Shown piece by piece: positions 53,934-63,320 of a stretch of DNA of 64,000 nt (positions are counted from its first letter, which is position 1; each line of letters begins with the position of its first letter). The notes below the pieces were generated by a model. The model did no database searches. It saw nothing but the letters and a program-made list of their open reading frames with translations, and was not told the DNA's origin. The position numbers were made by a program, and so were the translations under genes. Source of the DNA: Gilvimarinus chinensis DSM 19667 (GTDB taxonomy: Bacteria > Pseudomonadota > Gammaproteobacteria > Pseudomonadales > Cellvibrionaceae); NCBI RefSeq assembly GCF_000377745.1, contig NZ_KB898712.1, positions 62,001 to 126,000 of the forward strand, in the 5' to 3' direction.

Positions 53934-54971
53934 TTACTCCAGCTCTATGTCAACGGTCACGGGTTCACCATTGCGCTCGATTTCGAGGCTGGCGGATGTG
54001 GCTTGACCTAAATTGCGATAAATTTCCATGATACGCCCCGGGTTATCCAGCGGTGTGCCGTTTACGGCGGTTACGACATCGCCGTTTTGCAGGCCAACGG
54101 CATCAAAGGCCGCTGAGTTGCGACCGGGTCGAACCTTGTAGCCCTTGATCTGGCCGTTCTCGCGGTGAATGTTAAAGGCGACTACGTCGGATAAATTCTT
54201 ACGCGCCGCTTCAATGGCCTGACTGGTGTCGGCCCCGGGGGTGTCTTTTTCAATGGGGCCCTGAGCGGGGGCTTCGGCATCGCTGCCTTCGCTTAACTCT
54301 TGCGGGTCGCCTTCCCAGCTGCGGCTTGGGGTGTCGGCCGGTGGCGGTGCCTGACGCCGGGCAATACGCGGCGCGTTGGGGTCGTCTTTATAAAGCCAGA
54401 GAGACTCGTACTGGCCTTTGTTGTCCAGAATGACTCGTAAATCGAGTACCTTGGCAACCTTAACGTTGTTCATGTTTTCCAGTTCATCGCCCGGGCCGTA
54501 AATCGCCTGGCTTTTGGCATCGGCAATAATGGCGCGGGCAGATTTACTGTCGCTGGAATTAATGACCCCTTGCAGCACCAGAGATAATTTGGTGTCTACC
54601 GCCTGATCTTCAATTTGTGGCTCCAGTGGCTGCGCCTGCTCTACCGGCAGCTCTTCAACTTCGCCGCTACCGGCACCAAATATGGTCAGCTCTTTCAATT
54701 CATTCACATCCACCGGACGCGCGCCCGATTGCGAGCTGCCGGTTTCGAGGGCGTTGGGGGAAATACTCGCGGGGGGAATCTCGGGGCTTGGGGTCAGTGC
54801 CCAAAACAGTTGCGCCAGGCTGTGGGCCAGCCACAGCACAATAAGCAACAGCGCCAGCTGTTGCCAGCGGCGGGTAGAAACGCGAGACAGAGCCTGGCCC
54901 AAGCGGCGGCCCACTGCGTTCAGGCGATCAGCGCCTGAGGTGCCGGGTTCTTGCATTGTCAGATTCTGCAT
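53934..54971 (-). CDS. gspC: Type II secretion protein GspC
   Basis: About 345 residues: a cytoplasmic stub, a membrane segment (WQQLALLLIVLWLAHSLAQLF), the homology region (NELKELTIFG ... LSLVLQGVINSS) and a C-terminal PDZ domain (AFDAVGLQNGDVVTAVNGTPLDNP). GspC links the inner-membrane platform to GspD and helps select substrates. A TTG at 55013 could extend the start by 14 codons; ATG 54971 is preferred, though neither has a strong ribosome-binding site. It is the first gene of the operon. Confidence 0.9.
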   Translation of the reverse strand: MQNLTMQEPGTSGADRLNAVGRRLGQALSRVSTRRWQQLALLLIVLWLAHSLAQLFWALTPSPEIPPASISPNALETGSSQSGARPVDVNELKELTIFGAGSGEVEELPVEQAQPLEPQIEDQAVDTKLSLVLQGVINSSDSKSARAIIADAKSQAIYGPGDELENMNNVKVAKVLDLRVILDNKGQYESLWLYKDDPNAPRIARRQAPPPADTPSRSWEGDPQELSEGSDAEAPAQGPIEKDTPGADTSQAIEAARKNLSDVVAFNIHRENGQIKGYKVRPGRNSAAFDAVGLQNGDVVTAVNGTPLDNPGRIMEIYRNLGQATSASLEIERNGEPVTVDIELE

Positions 54972-55280
54972 AAATGGTCTTTGTTTTCCCGGCTGGCGCG
55001 GGTTTTTCTTCAATCGCTGTTGGGCGATTTGCTGTTTTTATCGTTCATCTATCACTGGGGGCTATTCCCGAGCCCCGTGTAGCCGACCGATTGTACTGCA
55101 ACCCCTTATCAAAAGCGAAATGGCGCAAAGGTCGGCCAGCCTACGCGGGCATTGTGACAGTTTTTTTGCATCGAGGGTTCGCGACTGTCTCACTTTTTAA
55201 CACTTGTGTGAATCTGACAACGCTATCAATTTGTTTTTTGCCCCTCTATAGTCGACTGCTGGGTGGAATAAGGGAGCCAA

Positions 55281-56018
55281 ATGATGAAAATAATGATGCT
55301 AATGGGACTGTTGGCAATGGCGGTGAGCGTTTGGGCTGACAATAGCTGGCGCGGCGATTTTGAAACCGGCGATTTAAGCCAGTGGGATTACCACCTCAAC
55401 CCGCAGGGGATTAAGGTGCAAAGCGACTGCGTCTACGAAGGCCAGCACGCCGCGCTGATTACCCTCACCGGCGACGAGTCGTTTCTCTGGCACGGCAATG
55501 CCGCCCTTAACCGCAGCGAGCTGACCTTTAAACCCGCCGATACTTCTGAGGGCAGCACTACTAACTTTGGCTGGAGTTACTACCTGCCCGAGGCCTGGTC
55601 AGACGCCAAGCATGAGCTGGGCTACTGGGAGTCCGATACCAGCTGGCAGCAGCAAATGCGATTTAACATTCACGGCACCGAGTTAAGTTTTCAGGCCTCC
55701 GCCGCTGACGACGTATTTTGGCGCTTAGCGGATGGCGCGAGCCCCGGCCAGTGGCACGACATTGCTATGCAAGTGCATTGGTCCAGCGATCCGGACGTCG
55801 GTTTTGTGCGTATCTGGCACGACGGCAATGTGATGGACAAAGTCCACATGCAAACCCGAGTGAACGAACGCGACCCTATGTTCACCCAAATTGGCATCTT
55901 GCGCACCCAAACCGAGGCGGTAGAGCGCATGGTGATTGATAACGCCCGTCAGGCGGATACCATAGACCATGTGTTGGCCGGCTTTGACGCCAATGCGGGT
56001 AGCACCTGTAATCTGTAA
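55281..56018 (+). CDS. Exported polysaccharide lyase of the heparin lyase I/glucuronan lyase type (PF14099)
   Basis: A 245-residue protein with a signal peptide (about residues 1-19, VWA) and a beta-jelly-roll matching PF14099: FETGDLSQWDYHLNP, RSELTF, STTNFGWSYYLPEAW, a central WHDIAMQVHWSSDPDVGFVRIWHDG and GILRTQTE. This group includes PL13 and PL20 lyases, so a uronic-acid polymer is the likely substrate; which one is not known. AGGGAG precedes ATG 55281. It is divergent from the gsp operon that could secrete it. Confidence 0.8.
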   Translation: MMKIMMLMGLLAMAVSVWADNSWRGDFETGDLSQWDYHLNPQGIKVQSDCVYEGQHAALITLTGDESFLWHGNAALNRSELTFKPADTSEGSTTNFGWSYYLPEAWSDAKHELGYWESDTSWQQQMRFNIHGTELSFQASAADDVFWRLADGASPGQWHDIAMQVHWSSDPDVGFVRIWHDGNVMDKVHMQTRVNERDPMFTQIGILRTQTEAVERMVIDNARQADTIDHVLAGFDANAGSTCNL

Positions 56019-56053
56019 ACGCTAAAACGGTGTAGAAACGGTAGTACTGAATC

Positions 56054-57193
56054 ATGCAGCATCAGTTTGTTTCCTCAGTTCACGATATCGGTGAAGCCGC
56101 CTGGCAAACGCTGGCCGCCGATGGCCATGCGCACATGCCCTATCCGTTTATGTCTTACCCCTGGTTGGCCGCGCTTGAAGACGCAGGTGTGTGCGACGAG
56201 GAATCTGGCTGGCAACCCCATCACTTATACATAACCGATCAGGGTGCCCCCGCGCTCATTATTCCCTCTTATATAAAGACGCATTCGTACGGCGAATATG
56301 TTTTTGACTGGGCCTGGGCGGACGCCTATCAGCACTATGGCTTGGATTACTACCCCAAGCTAATCAGCGCCGTGCCCTTTACCCCTTGTTACGGGCCCAG
56401 GTTGCTCGGGCGCTCTGAGCCCTCTGTGCAGTACTTTGCGTTGGAGTGTCTAAAACGCGAGTGCGAAGCCCAAGGCTTGTCTGGGTGGCATTGTTTATTT
56501 CCCGCCCCCGAGCTTAGCCAGACGTTAACAGCCGCAGGCTTCGGCCAGCGCAGCGCCTGTCAGTTTCACTGGTTTAATCGCGGCTACGACAGCTTTGAGG
56601 ACTTTGTCGCCACCTTTAGCTCACGCAAGCGCAAAAACGTGGTGAAAGAAAGGCGTAAAGTGCGTGAGCAGGGGTTTCATTTTCGCACTCTTGCGGGTGC
56701 GGACATCGGCGATAGTGACTGGGCTTTCTTTTACCAGATGTATCTGCGCACCTATCTAAAACGCAGCGGCCACACCGGGTATTTAAACGAGGCGTTTTTC
56801 CAGCGCCTGGGGGCCACCTTGGCCGATCAGTGTGTGATGATCGTTGCGTATTTGGATACGCAGCCGGTGGCTGCCTCATTACTTTTACGCGACAACGACA
56901 CTTTGTACGGCCGCTACTGGGGCTCGCTGGCGGAATTTGATTTTTTGCATTTTGAAACCTGCTACTACCAGGGTATCGATTACGCCATAGCGCAGGGCTT
57001 AACAAGGTTTGATGGCGGTGCCCAGGGTGAACACAAACTGGCCCGTGGCTTTGAACCGGTGCTAACTTACTCCAACCACTGGCTGGCCGATGAGCGCTTT
57101 AACCCCGCCATCGCCGATTTTTTGCAACAGGAGGCGGCTATGGTGGCGTCGTACCAGCAAGATGCCAGAGCGCATCTGCCTTATAAATCCTGA
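56054..57193 (+). CDS. FemAB/GNAT-like protein (DUF482 family)
   Basis: A 379-residue protein of the DUF482/FemAB-like acetyltransferase superfamily: FMSYPWLAALEDAG at the start, TPCYGPRLL, WHCLFPAPE, SSRKRKNVVKERRKVREQG and SLAEFDFLHFETCYYQGIDYAI, with the ending FDGGAQGEHKLARGFEP. The family has been linked to peptidoglycan or aminoacyl transfer by name, but no member's reaction is firmly known to me. It begins 35 bases after the lyase, so it may be in the same transcript. Confidence 0.82.
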   Translation: MQHQFVSSVHDIGEAAWQTLAADGHAHMPYPFMSYPWLAALEDAGVCDEESGWQPHHLYITDQGAPALIIPSYIKTHSYGEYVFDWAWADAYQHYGLDYYPKLISAVPFTPCYGPRLLGRSEPSVQYFALECLKRECEAQGLSGWHCLFPAPELSQTLTAAGFGQRSACQFHWFNRGYDSFEDFVATFSSRKRKNVVKERRKVREQGFHFRTLAGADIGDSDWAFFYQMYLRTYLKRSGHTGYLNEAFFQRLGATLADQCVMIVAYLDTQPVAASLLLRDNDTLYGRYWGSLAEFDFLHFETCYYQGIDYAIAQGLTRFDGGAQGEHKLARGFEPVLTYSNHWLADERFNPAIADFLQQEAAMVASYQQDARAHLPYKS

Positions 57194-57585
57194 GTTTCGG
57201 TCGAAATAAAAATGACTTAATGCTAGACCTCATAAGTCTGGAATCGATTGGGGTTTTCGCCCATTTACGACTGAGCCGAATGGAGGCCTATTTTAGGGGG
57301 TAAGCAAACAGGATGTTTGCGTAAGTATCGTCAGGCTAGGGAAGGCCTGTCGATACGGCCTGCTAAAATAGGCTGGAGTGAGGGGACCCCGTATAGCTAC
57401 AGGGATGTAGCGTAGTAGAGCAACGCAGGAGCAGTTGCCGAGGGGCCAGTTGTTGGGCGGGGTTTTTGGTTACTTTTTGCCGAAAAAAGTAACTCGCAAC
57501 GCCCGGCGACACGGGCATATTGAGAGTGAAATGATAATTTCATCATCATATTCTAAACAGCTTTTTAATAGAGGCCCCCTAATCG
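57194..57585. repeat. Non-coding repeat-like segment with a GTTACTTTT hairpin
   Basis: A 390-base gap without a gene. It contains GTAGCGTAGTAGAGCAACGC, GTTGCCGAGGGGCC and the hairpin GTTACTTTT/AAAAGTAAC (57469-57493). From memory, sequences of this kind (...GGTTACTTTTTG...AAGTAAC...) recur in intergenic DNA of several gammaproteobacteria, so it may be a dispersed element. Only one copy is seen in this window. Confidence 0.4.
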
Positions 57586-58419
57586 GTGATTAAAGCCCTG
57601 CACCCCAAACACATTCTCACTTTACTGGATCAGCTCGACCGCGTGGCGCCGTCGCACACCCTGTCACGCGAGGCGAGCTTACGCCGGATAATGGTGGTGC
57701 TGGCCTGTGTGTGCGTGTGCCTGTTACTGGTCCACTACGTTAAATATTCACGCAATTTTTTCGAGTTGCTGCGTTGGGCGGGCAGTTTCAGTGGTAATCC
57801 CAACGCCTATATATTGGCATTGCGCGATGCCGGTTTTTTAGAGCTGGCCGGTTACGCCTGGTGGAGTTTTATTCATTTAGTAGGGTATGTGGTTATCCCC
57901 GCCTTGGTGATTCGTTGGGTATTGCGCGAGCGGGTCATCGACATGGGCTGGCGCTGGAACGAGACCGCGCAGCACTGGCGCGGCTACCTGCTGCTGACCA
58001 CTCCCATTCTGTTTTTTGTCTACCTGGTCAGCTTGGGCGATGACTTTGTCAATCACTACCCGTTTTACGACCAGGCGTCGCGCAGCTGGCTGGATTTGCT
58101 CAGCTGGTGGGCGCTGTACATTGGCCAGTTTGTGTTTTTAGAGTTTTTCTTCCGTGGCTTTATGCTGAACGCCCTGCGCCCGGCGTTGGGTGCCAACGCC
58201 ATTTGGATTATGTGCGTTCCCTATTTGATGATTCATTTTCCCAAGCTGTGGCTGGAGGCGACGGGAGCCATTCTGTTCGGTTTGTTTTTGGGGATACTGG
58301 CACTGGCATCGCGCTCTATCTGGGGCGGGGTGATGGTGCATGTCACTATTGCCCTTGCTATGGATACGGCAGCTTTACTGCGCAAAGGTGGTTTGCCTGG
58401 CGACTTTTTACCTTTTTAG
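57586..58419 (+). CDS. CPBP-family intramembrane metalloprotease
   Basis: A 277-residue protein with about eight membrane segments and the CPBP (CAAX protease and bacteriocin-processing) motifs: EFFFRGFMLNAL (EExxxR position; Glu-Phe here in place of the usual Glu-Glu), MIHFPKLWLEA, and a final VMVHVTIALAMD. The start is GTG at 57586, with AGAGG about 11 bases upstream. Substrates of stand-alone members are unknown. The single Glu could weaken activity. Confidence 0.8.
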   Translation: MIKALHPKHILTLLDQLDRVAPSHTLSREASLRRIMVVLACVCVCLLLVHYVKYSRNFFELLRWAGSFSGNPNAYILALRDAGFLELAGYAWWSFIHLVGYVVIPALVIRWVLRERVIDMGWRWNETAQHWRGYLLLTTPILFFVYLVSLGDDFVNHYPFYDQASRSWLDLLSWWALYIGQFVFLEFFFRGFMLNALRPALGANAIWIMCVPYLMIHFPKLWLEATGAILFGLFLGILALASRSIWGGVMVHVTIALAMDTAALLRKGGLPGDFLPF

Positions 58420-58458
58420 GCGCGGCTGCGTATTCCTCTGGCAAACTAGGAGGAAGTT

Positions 58459-59103
58459 ATGCAGTTTGATCGCAACGCCATTGATGCCATGCCCCAGCGC
58501 CAGCGGGCACATTTTATTAATTCGTTATCGGGCTACAAAAGCGCCAACCTGATCGGCACGCAGGATGCCGAGGGCCATCATAACCTTGCTATTGTCAGCT
58601 CGGTGTTTCACTTGGGGGCCAACCCGCCCTTGATCGGGCTGATCTTTCGCCCCCACAGTGTCGAGCGCCACTCGCTGGAAAATATGCTCGCCACCGGCCA
58701 CTTTACGCTCAATCAGGTTAACGGCGATATCTACCGTCAGGCCCATCAAAGCTCAGCGCGCTACCCGCGCCAGATCTCGGAGTTTGCCGCGGTAGGCTTA
58801 ACCCCAGAAACGCTGCCGGATATAAAAGCGCCCTTTGTGGGCGAGAGCCACTTAAAGTTGGCGCTGCAGCTGGTTGAGGTGCAAACCCTGTGTAACGACA
58901 CCGAATTGGTGATTGGTGAAATCCAAACCGTGATTGTACCCGCAACGGCTGTGGCGGCAGACGGTCATGTGGCCATTGAGTCGTTGGACGCCGTGGCGGT
59001 ATCGGGGCTGGATCACTACCATCTTGGACACCCCCTGGAGCGACTGGAATACGCCAAACCCGATCGTGCGGTGCGCTCTCTGGTTCCACCCGAGCAACAA
59101 TAG
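58459..59103 (+). CDS. Flavin reductase-like (FMN-binding split barrel) protein
   Basis: A 214-residue protein of the flavin reductase-like domain family: GYKSANLIGTQDAEGHHNLAIVSSVFHLG, PPLIGLIFRPHSVERHSLENM, ATGHFTLNQVN and HLKLALQLVEV. Members bind FMN and reduce flavin or serve as partners of oxygenases. AGGAGG precedes the ATG. No oxygenase partner is adjacent, so the role is open. Confidence 0.83.
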   Translation: MQFDRNAIDAMPQRQRAHFINSLSGYKSANLIGTQDAEGHHNLAIVSSVFHLGANPPLIGLIFRPHSVERHSLENMLATGHFTLNQVNGDIYRQAHQSSARYPRQISEFAAVGLTPETLPDIKAPFVGESHLKLALQLVEVQTLCNDTELVIGEIQTVIVPATAVAADGHVAIESLDAVAVSGLDHYHLGHPLERLEYAKPDRAVRSLVPPEQQ

Positions 59104-59154
59104 CGGTAAAATCCAGCCCCATCAAAAACCACGTACAGTAAGAGACAGCGCAAC

Positions 59155-59868
59155 ATGGGCAGAGCTTTTCAGAACCGCAAAGAATCCATGGCGAAAACCG
59201 CCGCCGCAAAAACCAAGGTGTACAGCAAATACGGCCGCGAAATCTACGTATGCGCTAAGCAAGGTGGCACCGACCCCGCCGGTAATCTGTCGCTGCGCAG
59301 TTTGATTGACCGCGCGAAAAAAGATCAGGTGCCCAGCCACGTGATTGAAAAAGCCCTGGATAAAGCCAGCGGCGGTGCCGGTGAAGACTTCTCGCCAGCG
59401 CGCTACGAAGGCTTTGGCCCCGGCAACGTTATGCTGATTGTGGAGTGCTTAACCGACAACCCCAACCGCACCATTGGTGATGTGCGCACCTGCTTTAACA
59501 AAACCAAAAGCAAACTGGGCGTAGAAGGCAGTGTGAGTCACATGTTTGATCACTGCGCCATTTTTGTCTTTGACGGCAGCGATGAAGAGTCAGTGCTGGA
59601 AGCCTTAATGGAAGCCGATGCCGATGTTAACGACATCGAATGCGAAGATGGCAAAGTGACCGTATTTGCCCCCACCACGGAATACGCCAATGTGCGCAAC
59701 GCCCTGACCAACGCTTTTGAGGGCATTGACTTCGACGTGGACGAAATTCAGTTTGTACCGCAAACCACTACGCCCATTTCTGGCGACGATGCAGAAACCT
59801 TTGAAAAGCTGCTGGATATGCTTAACGATGTGGACGATGTGCAGCGGGTTTATCACAGCGCCGAATAA
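59155..59868 (+). CDS. YebC/PmpR-family protein (YeeN-like subgroup)
   Basis: A 237-residue YebC-family protein. It starts [14 protein letters not shown], the form of the YeeN/YebC_II subgroup, rather than MAGHSKW of canonical YebC. Further blocks are [34 protein letters not shown] and [14 protein letters not shown]. The family was first described as DNA-binding regulators, and YebC proteins have more recently been tied to translation at polyproline. Position alone does not decide between these. Confidence 0.93.
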   Translation: MGRAFQNRKESMAKTAAAKTKVYSKYGREIYVCAKQGGTDPAGNLSLRSLIDRAKKDQVPSHVIEKALDKASGGAGEDFSPARYEGFGPGNVMLIVECLTDNPNRTIGDVRTCFNKTKSKLGVEGSVSHMFDHCAIFVFDGSDEESVLEALMEADADVNDIECEDGKVTVFAPTTEYANVRNALTNAFEGIDFDVDEIQFVPQTTTPISGDDAETFEKLLDMLNDVDDVQRVYHSAE

Positions 59869-59923
59869 CGAGACGGCAATGGCGCTAACCAAAGAGGGTT
59901 AGCGCCACACTTGTAAGTCTTGC

Positions 59924-59962
59924 AAAAAGGTCTGCAACCTTGGCGGGATGCAGACCTTTTTT
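59924..59962. terminator. Bidirectional terminator between the YebC gene and sodC
   Basis: AAAAAGGTCTGCA (59924-59936) pairs perfectly with TGCAGACCTTTTT (59949-59961) and is flanked by T runs on both strands. Another hairpin, TGGCGCTAACC/GGTTAGCGCCA (59880-59907), precedes it. Confidence 0.9.
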
Positions 59963-59989
59963 ATGGCGTTTGTAAGGAAAAACCTCGGG

Positions 59990-60502
59990 CTATTTAATTA
60001 CCCCGCAGGCAACACGAGCGCCACCGCCACCCAGCGGTTTAGGGTCGTCCGCGTAGTTGTCACCGCCCGTGTGAATCATCAGGGCCCGGCCTTCCAAGTC
60101 TTCAAATTTCACTTTGGGTGCCAGCACCGGGGTGGTCGCTTCGCCGTCTTCATTCACCGACAGAGTGGGTAAGTCTCCCAGATGGCCTTCCTCCCAGGGG
60201 GCGGCGTGTTTATCGGCCCCTTTCGGGTCGTAATGGCTACCGGCGGCCCCGGCGGGCTTGCCGTCAGCGGGCTGACAGCTGGGGTTTTGGTGTACATGGA
60301 AACCGTGTTCACCCGGCATCAGGCCCGTTAGGTTGGGGGTGAAAACCGTACCGTATTCGGTTTGTTCGATCTTGACCGTGCCAATGGCGTTTACCAGCCC
60401 GTCTTCGTTGACCTTGTGCATGGGCACCCGGTAATCGCCGGCATAGCTGGCAAGTGGCGTAAGTAGTGATGCGGCTATGAGTGTGCGAATGGATGTGTTC
60501 AT
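59990..60502 (-). CDS. sodC: Periplasmic Cu/Zn superoxide dismutase SodC
   Basis: A 170-residue enzyme with a signal peptide (about residues 1-20, ASYA). Metal ligands are visible: [32 protein letters not shown] and the C-terminal [25 protein letters not shown] with the disulfide Cys. It converts superoxide in the periplasm. ATG 60502 is chosen because GGAGG precedes it and the signal peptide starts there; a longer frame adds 49 unrelated residues. Confidence 0.96.
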   Translation of the reverse strand: MNTSIRTLIAASLLTPLASYAGDYRVPMHKVNEDGLVNAIGTVKIEQTEYGTVFTPNLTGLMPGEHGFHVHQNPSCQPADGKPAGAAGSHYDPKGADKHAAPWEEGHLGDLPTLSVNEDGEATTPVLAPKVKFEDLEGRALMIHTGGDNYADDPKPLGGGGARVACGVIK

Positions 60503-60549
60503 TGAAACCTCCGTTGCTTCGTTGTTCACAGTGAAAGAAGCAAAGGAAG

Positions 60550-60576
60550 GGCCAGGCGTGATAGTAGAGGCTGGCC
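60550..60576. promoter_or_regulatory. Inverted repeat between sodC and the GH95 gene
   Basis: GGCCAG (60550-60555) and CTGGCC (60571-60576) form a 6-bp inverted repeat with a 15-base spacer in the divergent promoter region. It is a weak operator candidate only. Confidence 0.3.
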
Positions 60577-60662
60577 GTGAGTTGCAGTCGGGCTTAATAA
60601 AGTTATTTTCATATAGTAAAGTGTTTGCTCTTATAAAAATCAATTTCAAGAGCCTAACGGAT

Positions 60663-63044
60663 ATGAATCAATTAATACGCTGCGCAGGCATGGGCATAAC
60701 GCTGGTGAGCTTACCCTTGGCAAGCTACGCTGCCGAACCCTTAACCCTGTGGTCTGATCAACCGGTCAGCGACTGGGAACAGCAGGCCTTTCCCATTGGC
60801 AATGGCGCCCAGGGCGCAGTGGTGTTTGGCGATCCGGCCATCGAACGCATTCAGCTGAACGAGAAAACCCTGTGGGAAGGCGGCCCCGGCTCCAGCCACG
60901 GTTACACCTTTGGCTGGCCCGAAGAGGGTAATCAGCATGACGCCCTGGCGCAGGTGCAAAACATCTTGCGCGACAAAGGCAGCATGACTCCGGAGGCGGC
61001 AGCGGAGCTTATGGGCCGCGATCACCCGGGGTACGGCAACTACCAGAATTTTGGGTACATCCTAATGGCGCAAGCGGCCGAGGGGGACGTATCGGATTAC
61101 CGTCGCGAGCTGGATTTAAGCAGCGGCATTTTGCGCATCAGCTACAGCCAAAACGATATTGACTATCGCCGCGAGTACTTTTACAGCTACCCGGATCAAG
61201 CCCTGGTGGGTCACTGGAGCGCCAGCGAGCAGGGCCAGCTGAATGTTACCGCGAACTTTGATATACCCGAGAATCGTTCACGCACCGACAGCGCCGAGGG
61301 GCAAACCCTGCGTGTGCACGGCGCGCTGAATGAAAATGGCTTGGTCTATGAAGGCCAGTTAGCCATTCAGGCGCAAGGCGGCGAGGTTACGTCAGCGGTG
61401 AAGGAGGGGCTGGGAACACTATCGGTGGCCGGTGCCGATAGCCTTACCCTGGTGTTTTCGGCGGCGACCAATTACGCACAAAGCTACCCCGAATACCGCG
61501 GCGCTGACCCCAAAGCCAAGGTCTCTGCACGGGTAAAGGCGGCTCAGGCGCGCGGGTTTGAGTCTTTGCAAACGCGCCATCTAGCGGATCATCAGGCGTT
61601 ATTTAGCCGAGTGGAGCTGAATCTCGGTCAGGCCGATTATTCGCAGACCACCGCCGAACTTTTAGCGGCTTATGGCTCGGGCAATAAAACGCTGGATCGT
61701 ACCTTAGAGGCCCTTTATTTTCAGTACGGGCGTTACCTGCTGATTGGTTCCTCCCGTGCGGGCTCGCTGCCCGCCAATCTGCAAGGGGTGTGGAATAACT
61801 CCAATACTCCGCCCTGGAATGCCGACTACCACGTCAACATCAATTTGCAGATGAACTACTGGCCTGCGCTGGTCACCAACCTGGAAGAAACCACGGCTCC
61901 TTTTTACGATTTTGTCGAGTCCCTGGTAGAGCCTGGGCGTATTTCGGCGCAAAAACTGGTGGGTGCGGACGGCTGGACTTTGTTCCTTAATACCAACATC
62001 TACGGTTTTACCGGCGTGATCGCCTGGCCCACGGCGTTTTGGCAGCCCGAATCCGCCGCCTGGTTGATGCAGCACTATTACGAGCATTACCTGTTCACCC
62101 AAGACGAGACCTTTTTGCGCCAGCGCGCTTACCCCATTATGAAAGAGGCCGCCGAATTCTGGCTGGACGCGCTGGTGACCGACCCACGCGACGGCAAACT
62201 GGTGGTCAGCCCCAGCTACAGCCCCGAGCAGGGCGACTTTACCGTGGCCGCCGCCATGAGCCAGCAAATTGTCACCGAGCTTTTCACTAACACCTTAGAA
62301 GCCGCGCGCACCCTTAAATCTGACCCGGCGTTTGCCTCTGAGCTGGAAGCGGCGTTGGCTGAGTTAGACGACGGCCTTCGCATTGGCAGCTGGGGCCAGT
62401 TGCAGGAGTGGAAAGAGGACCGCGACGACCCGGACAACCACCATCGCCATGTCTCTCACTTGTATGCGCTGCATCCGGGGCGGGTGATTACGCCCGAGGC
62501 CACGCCCAAGCTGGCCGAGGCGGCCAAGGTGAGCCTGAACGCGCGTGGGGATGGCGGCACCGGCTGGTCCCAGGCCTGGAAGGTGAACTTTTGGGCGCGT
62601 TTGGCCGCCGGCGACCGCGCGCACAAAGTCCTGGGGGAGCAATTCAAGCGCAGCACCCTGCCCAACCTGTGGGACAACCACCCGCCGTTTCAAATCGACG
62701 GCAATTTTGGCGCTACTGCCGGTATCGCCGAGATGCTGCTGCAAAGCCACGATCTGCGCCTGAACCTGCTACCCGCATTACCCAGCGCCTGGCCGTCGGG
62801 TTCGGTTACCGGGTTGCGCGCGCGCGGTGATGTCGGTGTGGCTATTCAGTGGAATGCGGGTAAGTTGGTTCAAGCCACTTTAACCCCGACTAGCAGCGGT
62901 ACTCTGACGTTGGTGGGGCAGGATTACAGAGTCGTACAAATCGATGGCAAAGCCCCAGTCCCAACGCAAGCCGTGGCTAATCAGGGGTTACGTTTTGCGG
63001 TCAACGCAGGGCAGAGCTATCGGGTGTTGCCGCTTACCCCCTAA
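60663..63044 (+). CDS. GH95 alpha-L-fucosidase-type glycoside hydrolase
   Basis: A 793-residue exported enzyme of the GH95 fold: a signal peptide to about residue 22 (ASYAAEP), an N-terminal beta domain starting [22 protein letters not shown] and [11 protein letters not shown], an alpha/alpha barrel with [20 protein letters not shown] (the Asn pair of the active site), [16 protein letters not shown], and [12 protein letters not shown] with the catalytic-site Asp near residue 678. The family removes alpha-1,2-fucose, and some members remove L-galactose, for example from xyloglucan. ATG 60663 is chosen for the signal peptide. It precedes a TonB receptor. Confidence 0.93.
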   Translation: MNQLIRCAGMGITLVSLPLASYAAEPLTLWSDQPVSDWEQQAFPIGNGAQGAVVFGDPAIERIQLNEKTLWEGGPGSSHGYTFGWPEEGNQHDALAQVQNILRDKGSMTPEAAAELMGRDHPGYGNYQNFGYILMAQAAEGDVSDYRRELDLSSGILRISYSQNDIDYRREYFYSYPDQALVGHWSASEQGQLNVTANFDIPENRSRTDSAEGQTLRVHGALNENGLVYEGQLAIQAQGGEVTSAVKEGLGTLSVAGADSLTLVFSAATNYAQSYPEYRGADPKAKVSARVKAAQARGFESLQTRHLADHQALFSRVELNLGQADYSQTTAELLAAYGSGNKTLDRTLEALYFQYGRYLLIGSSRAGSLPANLQGVWNNSNTPPWNADYHVNINLQMNYWPALVTNLEETTAPFYDFVESLVEPGRISAQKLVGADGWTLFLNTNIYGFTGVIAWPTAFWQPESAAWLMQHYYEHYLFTQDETFLRQRAYPIMKEAAEFWLDALVTDPRDGKLVVSPSYSPEQGDFTVAAAMSQQIVTELFTNTLEAARTLKSDPAFASELEAALAELDDGLRIGSWGQLQEWKEDRDDPDNHHRHVSHLYALHPGRVITPEATPKLAEAAKVSLNARGDGGTGWSQAWKVNFWARLAAGDRAHKVLGEQFKRSTLPNLWDNHPPFQIDGNFGATAGIAEMLLQSHDLRLNLLPALPSAWPSGSVTGLRARGDVGVAIQWNAGKLVQATLTPTSSGTLTLVGQDYRVVQIDGKAPVPTQAVANQGLRFAVNAGQSYRVLPLTP

Positions 63045-63320
63045 TTTCTATCTCTTCTTTTAAAGCTTTTCGTCAGGTTCGGGATTGTTCAATTGGACAG
63101 CCCTGAACTCTGGGATAAGTCCGACCTAAATATTTTACATAAGAAAATATTTGCGCATGTAAAAGTCATGGTGTATATAATGCGGCGTAGAGTTTAAATA
63201 AGAAACTATTTTTCTCAGTAAACAATTGGTCGCATTATAAAAACTCAACTTGCCCTGCGTGGCCACTCTATTTGCAGGTCGAGTTAGCTAGACACTTAAG
63301 ATAATAATTAGGAGAGTGCA
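63045..63320 (+). promoter_or_regulatory. Promoter region and palindrome before the TonB receptor
   Basis: AAATATTTT (63128-63136) and AAAATATTT (63144-63152) form a perfect 9-bp inverted repeat with a 7-base spacer. TATAAT at 63176-63181 is a good -10; the -35 is weak (TTGCGC at 63151). A 139-base leader follows and ends AGGAGAG before the start. The palindrome would sit just upstream of RNA polymerase. Confidence 0.5.

Noticed and set aside
57469-57493. GTTACTTTT hairpin as a terminator for the FemAB-like gene
   Set aside because: It lies about 275 bases after the stop and is followed by CTCGC rather than a T run; a repeat element fits better.
60503-60649. N-terminal extension of sodC
   Set aside because: ATG 60502 has GGAGG and begins the signal peptide; the extension is unrelated to the family.
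60477-60662. N-terminal extension of the GH95 frame
   Set aside because: It adds 62 residues before a good signal peptide at 60663 and overlaps the sodC start and ribosome-binding site.
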